A DNA stretch of 64,000 nt, from assembly GCA_030533445.1 (NCBI GenBank), contig CM060064.1, forward strand, positions 8,266,879 through 8,330,878. Reading direction: 5' to 3'. Shown here in pieces: positions 58,831 through 64,000 of this stretch. How positions within the stretch are numbered: the first letter of the stretch is position 1; the number at the start of each line of letters is the position of its first letter. Under the pieces are notes generated by a model, which worked only from the letters and a program-made list of their open reading frames with translations, did no database searches and was not told the origin of the DNA. The position numbers and the translations under genes are program-made. This DNA comes from Cyprinodon diabolis. Lineage: Eukaryota; Chordata; Actinopteri; Cyprinodontiformes; Cyprinodontidae.

Positions 58831-60202
58831 TGTAAAAAAAAAAAGAAAAAAAGGGAATTAATCAGTATGTTTTTTATCTCAGAGGAGACCCAGGGCCCTG
58901 AGCCCCCAGCTGCTCTAATTACTTTCATATTTAGTAATATATTTTCCAATAAATAGGTGTTAGAACCATATCCTATTGCATTATAACTAGCACATGTTAT
59001 TTATAACCTTTCAATACTTTCTAAATTATCTTATAAACTAAACACATTCTAAAAACACAAATTTGTTTTAACCCTAAATAACATTTATTACAGTAAAAAG
59101 CAGGATATTGCAGCTTCTAGTATGATGTGCTTTAGTTTCTAGTGAAAGTATTACTCTAAAAAAGTGCTGTCAAATATGAACAGTTACCAGCCAGGCTGAA
59201 AAGGCCAATTTTCATGTTGCCTTTTCAACTAGAAGGTTGCTTGAGGGCAAAGGCCTGCAATTAACTCTATATGTAGGTGGCCGTCCTAGACAGCATCAAC
59301 TCTTTATTAATAGCGTGACTGCCAAGAAACAGAGGAGGAACCCAAGACTAATTATCTTTCTGCTCTCCCATAAATAATAAGACATTAAAGTTGATTAGTC
59401 CTTCTAATTAGGTTTTGCTTTTGATACTATGTCTGTGTTTAGCTTCTGGCTTTTACGCAAATCTTTTTTTCCCCCTACTTTCCTGCAGTGCGTAACAGTA
59501 CAGACACCATGGAGATGGAGCCGGTGATGTATGTGGTGAAACTTTGCTCTCCATTCTGTGAGTTTAGTTTCTTGTCTATAACTTTTTTTTTTTTTGTGTG
59601 TGAGATATGTGTATTTATAGATTTTTTTTTTCAGTGTACAAAACCATGGAGTGTTTCCTTGGAACAGCAGGGTGACTCCAACATGGAATTGAGTTTCCAG
59701 AGAAATGAAACCACAAGAGCCACTTAACCCAAGATGCTGCTTTCAAATAACAGTTGAATCTGATATGCCAGCCCCTCTCCCCCTTCACATCAGCACCAGA
59801 GGACATGACTGGGCAGAAAAAAGAGAGTGCTCGTCTGTAAGATTAGGTTTGGCAACTCTACTCCTCTCCTCTGGATGTCAGATCAGCAGAGTAAATTATA
59901 TTGAGATCCTCTCAGAGATGACAGATGAAATCTGTCTCTTTGGGCTTGACGTGGAGCTGCAGGTGATACATGATATGCGATAAGGTGGTGGTGATGTCAC
60001 GGCCGCAGGTGGCTCCCCATCTCCCTCCTCCCTCCCTCATCCTGTCTCCTCCCACCCCTCATGTCCCTTCGCCTTCTGTGCAAAATGGCAGCACTGTGAG
60101 CGGCTCACAGAGAACTTTTATCTCTCCCCATCTGTGTGGTCTGAGGCGCAATGATCTTAGACTCCAACTCAACCTTCATGCCATTTAAGAAAAAGAAAAA
60201 AA
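58831..60202. other. Upstream flank with conserved-looking DNA and exon-like sites
   Basis: The stretches 59200-59440 and 59700-60130 are balanced and repeat-free. At 59464-59488 a pyrimidine tract ends in CAG, followed by ACCATGGAGATGGAGCC. A GTGAGT donor at 59558 and a T-rich acceptor ending at 59634 would bound a 77-bp intron, but the spliced frame stops soon after. Non-coding regulatory DNA is more likely than a gene. Confidence 0.35.
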
Positions 60203-60228
60203 GGGGGGGGGGGGGGGGGGGGGGGGGG
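60203..60228 (+). repeat. Poly-G run (26 G)
   Basis: Twenty-six G residues follow an A-rich stretch. It is the longest homopolymer in the window and of uncertain true length. Confidence 0.95.
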
Positions 60229-61088
60229 TCGCCGGCAGGATGAGCTGAACAGAGAGGGAGGGGTGAAGAATGCTGTCTGATCTGGCTTTCAAGTCTTGCA
60301 GCAAAAAAGCAGCTGTTCTTTTTCTTGTGATGTAGGAGGTGTATATAATCTAACAAAAACAGTTCCATACACATACATTGTAGAAAATGTATAGGGTCAA
60401 AGTTTAAAGGCACAGGGTTTTCTAAATATTGCTTTCTAGTAGCAAAAATCAAGTATTGCTTTAATGAATGCAAATTCTGCAAAAGTCCAATAACGTCACA
60501 TGAAAAAGGAAGAGTCCTCATAGCTTTGATTGAGTAGTTTATAAATACATAATTGGGTGGTGCACTCAATGGGAGATAAAGGGGGGCCGGCAAGAATTTG
60601 GGGCCCCATGACAGACATTGATCTTGGGTTCTCACCCCGACCCAAAATTACACAAGCTTTAATACTTCTATAAGGATATGAAAATGAAAAGTATAATTCA
60701 CATTGTCGATGTAATTTTTATTGTAATATTTCTACAAAGGAAAATGATCAGAACATGACAAAGTTAAATATACTTTAACTTTAAATTTTACATTTACATC
60801 CTATCAAAATAATAACAGCTTATTTAAATCAAAAAGCACTGCTGTATCTATGGAAAGCAAATAGGTTTAGGATTGTGAAAATATATTCCCGTTAGGTTTC
60901 ACTAAAACTTTATTAAAGGACGGAATATTTCTATGCCCTGAGGGCTTATCTTTCATTATTCTAGATGTCTAAAAACAATAAAACATGTAATTTTTTTGTG
61001 TGTGCTTCAGGCTGCTCAAGAGAATGATCCACATTTCTAGATGTCTTAATGGTTGTAATTTAATCTGAATATAAAAACCTAACTTAAC
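60229..61088. other. AT-rich intergenic DNA, nothing recognised
   Basis: GGGGGGCCGGCAAGAATTTG near 60581 may be an eroded transposon end. Otherwise unique-looking. Confidence 0.35.
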
Positions 61089-61306
61089 TGTTCTGCTGGA
61101 GGTTTCTTCCTGTTAACAGGGAGTCTTTCCTCTCCACTGTCGCTACAAGTATGTTTTTGCATTCAAGTCAATGAGTTGATGCAATCAGCTGATTTTCCTT
61201 AGATAGAAAACTTTGAATCAATTTGACTGTATGATCTGGTGAACTGTAAAGTGCCTTGAGATGTGTTGTGAATTGCTACTATAGAAATAAATTGAATTGA
61301 ATTGAG
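61089..61306 (+). mobile_element. L2-type LINE 3' end
   Basis: It has the usual order: CTGCTGGAGGTTTCTTCCTG, GGGAGTCTTTCCTCTCCACT, AAAGTGCCTTGAGATG, ending in repeated TTGAA. It is better preserved than the copy at 1540-1692. Confidence 0.9.
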
Positions 61307-62180
61307 TGGCTTTTAAAAAAGGCATTTTAATCTAGCCCTAGAAAGACAGACATGGACCAGCTGATGGCTTCTCTCATTCCGTTCCGCCGCCAGCAGTTAG
61401 CCTCTAGATGCATACATGTACAAATTGAAAAAAACATGATATTTTTTTCTAAATAATGCTAATTATAAAAAAAAATGTCCCCCAGTTGTTTCTACTGTTT
61501 CACATGTTTCACAAGCAACCTCTTCCCCACACCTCCTCTCTTGTTGTGTCTGCGCAATCGAAGTAGCTCTTATCCGCACACGACGCACAAATTATTGTGT
61601 TGCCTGCACGCTCTCAGTCACATTAAAAAAACACCACCTAGTATAGTCTAAAATCTGGGATAATTTATCAGACTCGCGGGCATCTGTAAACAACTATCAA
61701 TATCAGGGAGACTGCCCGAACTTCCGGGAGACTTGGGATGTCTGCATTGTCTGAGCCAAGACCTAGGCTATTTCTAAATTCACAAGAACGTGAGTATGGA
61801 CTCGTGTTCTCACCAAGTATGTTCTTGAGAAGAACAAAGGAAAGTCTGGGCAGAACGAGAGCATTTGTTCTCGCCTAAAATGAACTTAAAACGTACTTTT
61901 ACTGAACAACAGCAATAGAAAAGAGAAGTTTTAACTTAATACTCTGAGCTCTGTGAGCGCTAACCTGGAAGCTGCTGCTGCCGCAGTTCATGCTGGGACA
62001 GCTATCAATCTCAAGAACGGACAAGTCTGCTCTGATGCATGCTGGGTAAAGAGGGAGGGGCGAACAACATCCGGGGACTTTGTCCATTCTCGGTCTGCTG
62101 TGCTTGTGAATTGGAACAGTACAAAGCTGAGGCTGATGACGCTTTACAAGTACACAAGCACATTGGAACGCACATAGTGA
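61307..62180. other. Probable repeat-derived DNA, family unresolved
   Basis: CTTCCGGGAGACTTGGGATG (61720-61739) resembles pieces of common fish DNA repeats, as do the AAGAACGTGAG and GTTCTTGAGAAGAACAAAGG words at 61784-61840. ATGCATGCTGGGTAAAGAGG at 62035 may belong to the same unit. No ends were located. Confidence 0.35.
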
Positions 62181-62463
62181 GAAACAGCCCTAGTTTGGGA
62201 GCGTAGGCCACAGCTGGAGGAGAGCACTGCGGCTACAGATCCTGAGGACTCCTATGAATCGCAGAAGGAGGTGGTGGTTCCCGGCAACGATTATTTTGAT
62301 TCAGTGGCAACTGGGGTAATGGCCAACGAGTTAATAAAACAAAATGAGTCCCTGCTGAGACAGCCTGAGTTGACTCAGAGTCAAATTGAGCGGTTGCAAC
62401 TCAGGACGGGTTTTGTCTGGAGCGCTTTACCGCCTCAGATGCCCAGGTTCGCCACTATGCAAG
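62181..62463 (+). other. Exon-like open stretch ending at a strong splice donor (unrecognised)
   Basis: A plus-strand frame is open from 62181 to ATGCAAG|GTAAGTTT at 62463/62464, about 94 codons. It includes PEDSYESQKEVVVPGNDYFD, ELIKQNESLLRQPELTQSQI and a final WSALPPQMPRFATMQ. The composition is strongly protein-like and the donor is near-consensus. I do not recognise the family. The neighbouring DNA looks repeat-derived, so it may be an exon of a transposon gene rather than a host gene. No acceptor or partner exon was identified. Confidence 0.4.
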
Positions 62464-62932
62464 GTAAGTTTGTACTTTATATTCTGTATTTAGCTATAGT
62501 AACGTGCATGTACTATTCAAAGTTAAGTCAGCATTTCAACCAAAACAATGGTGAAAAATTATGCATGTTATTTTGTTTTGTATTTTTTGTTTTGCGTGAT
62601 GTGCTAATAACTGAGTTGCTCCGTTATTTGCGGGTGTGTGATTCATTAAAATCAAAGTTTACAATCTTGCACATTTTTGTTTGTTGGGATGATAAAGCCC
62701 GAATCAAGCAAAGAGCGTTGTTAATAAAAACTTTAAGCAGGTCCTGAAGACAGCGGTCGTAAAACTGCGCAATTGTTTTTAGAGAACGGCACTGGAAGTG
62801 AACAACATCACGCGTAGGTATGCTGAATTACATTTACGTTGCCTGGTGCAACAAGCCAATTAATTTGTCACCCAGCCTGGAGCTGGAGAGATCTGGAAAT
62901 ATAAATAAAGCTTTATTAATATAGCTTGGAGC
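62464..62932. other. Intergenic DNA, nothing recognised
   Basis: AT-rich sequence downstream of the exon-like stretch, possibly its intron. Confidence 0.35.
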
Positions 62933-63285
62933 TGCTCAGTGGGGCACTGCTGCCTTGCAGCAAAAAGGTTCCGGGTTCAAATCCCAGCCCGGGGTCTTTC
63001 TCCCTGTGCATGCGTGGGTTCTCTCTGGGTACTCCAGCTTCCTCCCACAGTCCAAAAACATGACTGTTAGGTCAATTGGCTTCTATAAATTCTCCTTAGG
63101 TGTGAGTGTGTGCCTGAATGGTTACAGTATTTGTCCTGCTTGTCTCTGTGTTGCCCTGCGATGGACTGTGGACCTGTCCAGGCTGACCCCGCCTCTCGCC
63201 TGTAGACAGCTGGAAATAGGCACCAGCACCCCTCGCGACTCCCTTGGGATAAGTGTGACGGAAAATGGATGGATGGATGAATATA
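62933..63285 (+). mobile_element. tRNA-headed high-copy fish repeat
   Basis: The head has GCTCAGTGGGGCACTGCTGC and the B box GGTTCAAATCCC. The body has CTCCCACAGTCCAAAAACAT, CCCTGCGATGGACTG and a GACCCCGCCTCTCGCC-like stretch, and ends in a GGATGGATGGATG run. This order is typical of a very abundant teleost interspersed repeat. Confidence 0.85.
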
Positions 63286-64000
63286 GCTTTGCCATACTTC
63301 GCTTTTCTTGCTAAATATAGTAAGAAAAGCACTAAGTTGCAACACACTAACTGACTACAGTAGACCTCTCTCTTCTCTTCAGTGTTGCACTGCCACCTAA
63401 GGAGCTGGAGTGAGAAAGCCTGTCTTGCTCTTGTGAAATGTAAAATGACTGAAATTTAGTGCTGTTGCATTTTGAAAACTGTTTTGTTAATTTGCAATTA
63501 TATTGTAAATGCAATGAATTGTCAGTGCATCTTGTTACCTGAATGTCTATAGATCATTAGTGTCAATCTCTGGGTCTTTTAATAAAATCCCTAAAATGAA
63601 ATGGACTGTATTTTAAGGACTGCAAAATACAGTATTTATAATATAATATAGCAGATGCTAATATGTTTCCTTTGAAATTTTCTCTCTATGACACTAATTT
63701 ATTGTCCAATTATATATGATAAATATAAATAAAATAAAAAAAATTTATTTACATTTTTATTGAAATTTTAACTTATTTTATTCAATTTTATTTTAATTCT
63801 ATTTTATCGCAATGTGTTTATGTATTTTAGCTTTTAACCTTATTTCCTGCAACTGTGCACTTTGGTCAACCCAGGTTGTTTTAAATGTGCTTTATAAATA
63901 GTCAACTCAAAAGTTTGAGTTGAGTTGATATGATACCAATGATACAAACAGACTAATATATCGAGACATATTTCTTAAAGAGTTTCCCTGGTAGTTAAGT
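63286..64000. other. AT-rich intergenic DNA to the window end
   Basis: Low-complexity AT-rich sequence. No gene or element boundary was supported. Confidence 0.4.

Noticed and set aside
60105..60635. 176-codon minus-strand frame
   Set aside because: It reads through the 26-G run as polyproline and has no domain. It is chance openness in a skewed sequence.

Overview
The window looks like teleost fish chromosomal DNA. It is AT-rich, has no bacterial-style operons, carries many microsatellites, and is dense in element types typical of ray-finned fish: hAT transposons and their short derivatives with intact 8-bp target duplications, L2-type LINE 3' tails ending in repeated TTGAA, tRNA-headed SINEs and solo LTRs. 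Nearly all open frames in it are chance frames. No rRNA, CRISPR array or complete protein-coding gene is visible.

The one host gene I can name is a FOG-family zinc-finger cofactor gene (Friend of GATA, ZFPM) on the minus strand. Its first coding exon (30306-30345) encodes the FOG N-terminal repression motif MSRRKQSNPRQIK and ends at a GTAAG donor. The CpG-rich promoter and 5'UTR lie at about 30346-30770. Positions 1 to about 30305 would then be intron 1, and 30.8-64 kb the upstream flank. Which paralogue it is (zfpm1 or zfpm2) cannot be settled from 13 residues.

The intron (1-30.3 kb) mixes transposon insertions (for example 5020-5533, 7547-8147, 9302-9980, 14992-15417, 16060-17125 and 21171-22120) with repeat-free blocks that look like conserved non-coding DNA. 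The most striking block, about 2 kb inside the gene (27.9-28.5 kb), holds ten WGATAR sites. FOG proteins act only as partners of GATA factors, so this is a candidate GATA-responsive enhancer of the gene. Just upstream of the promoter, a segment of about 1 kb is tandemly duplicated (30700-31680 and 31754-32147), and each copy carries an AGATAAG site.

The upstream flank (32-64 kb) contains further conserved-looking blocks (33.8-34.7, 38.0-38.9 and 59.2-60.2 kb) and a transposon cluster at 40-55 kb. In that cluster are an LTR with 124-bp internal repeats (40282-41270), a hAT with a ZMYM/TTF-like transposase scrap (41786-42796), a 394-bp hAT derivative (43485-43878) and a second hAT (43900-51760). 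The second hAT has been split by a 5.7-kb foldback element (45451-51152). That element has arms of about 2.1 kb, each arm contains a smaller inverted repeat, and it is flanked by a 6-bp duplication GCTTAA. This 'palindrome of palindromes', with a tRNA-like module in each arm, is the best candidate in the window for something undescribed. Beyond it lie a LINE reverse-transcriptase remnant, an almost perfect 94-bp palindrome (52541-52634), and a clean 968-bp solo LTR with 5-bp duplications (53150-54117).
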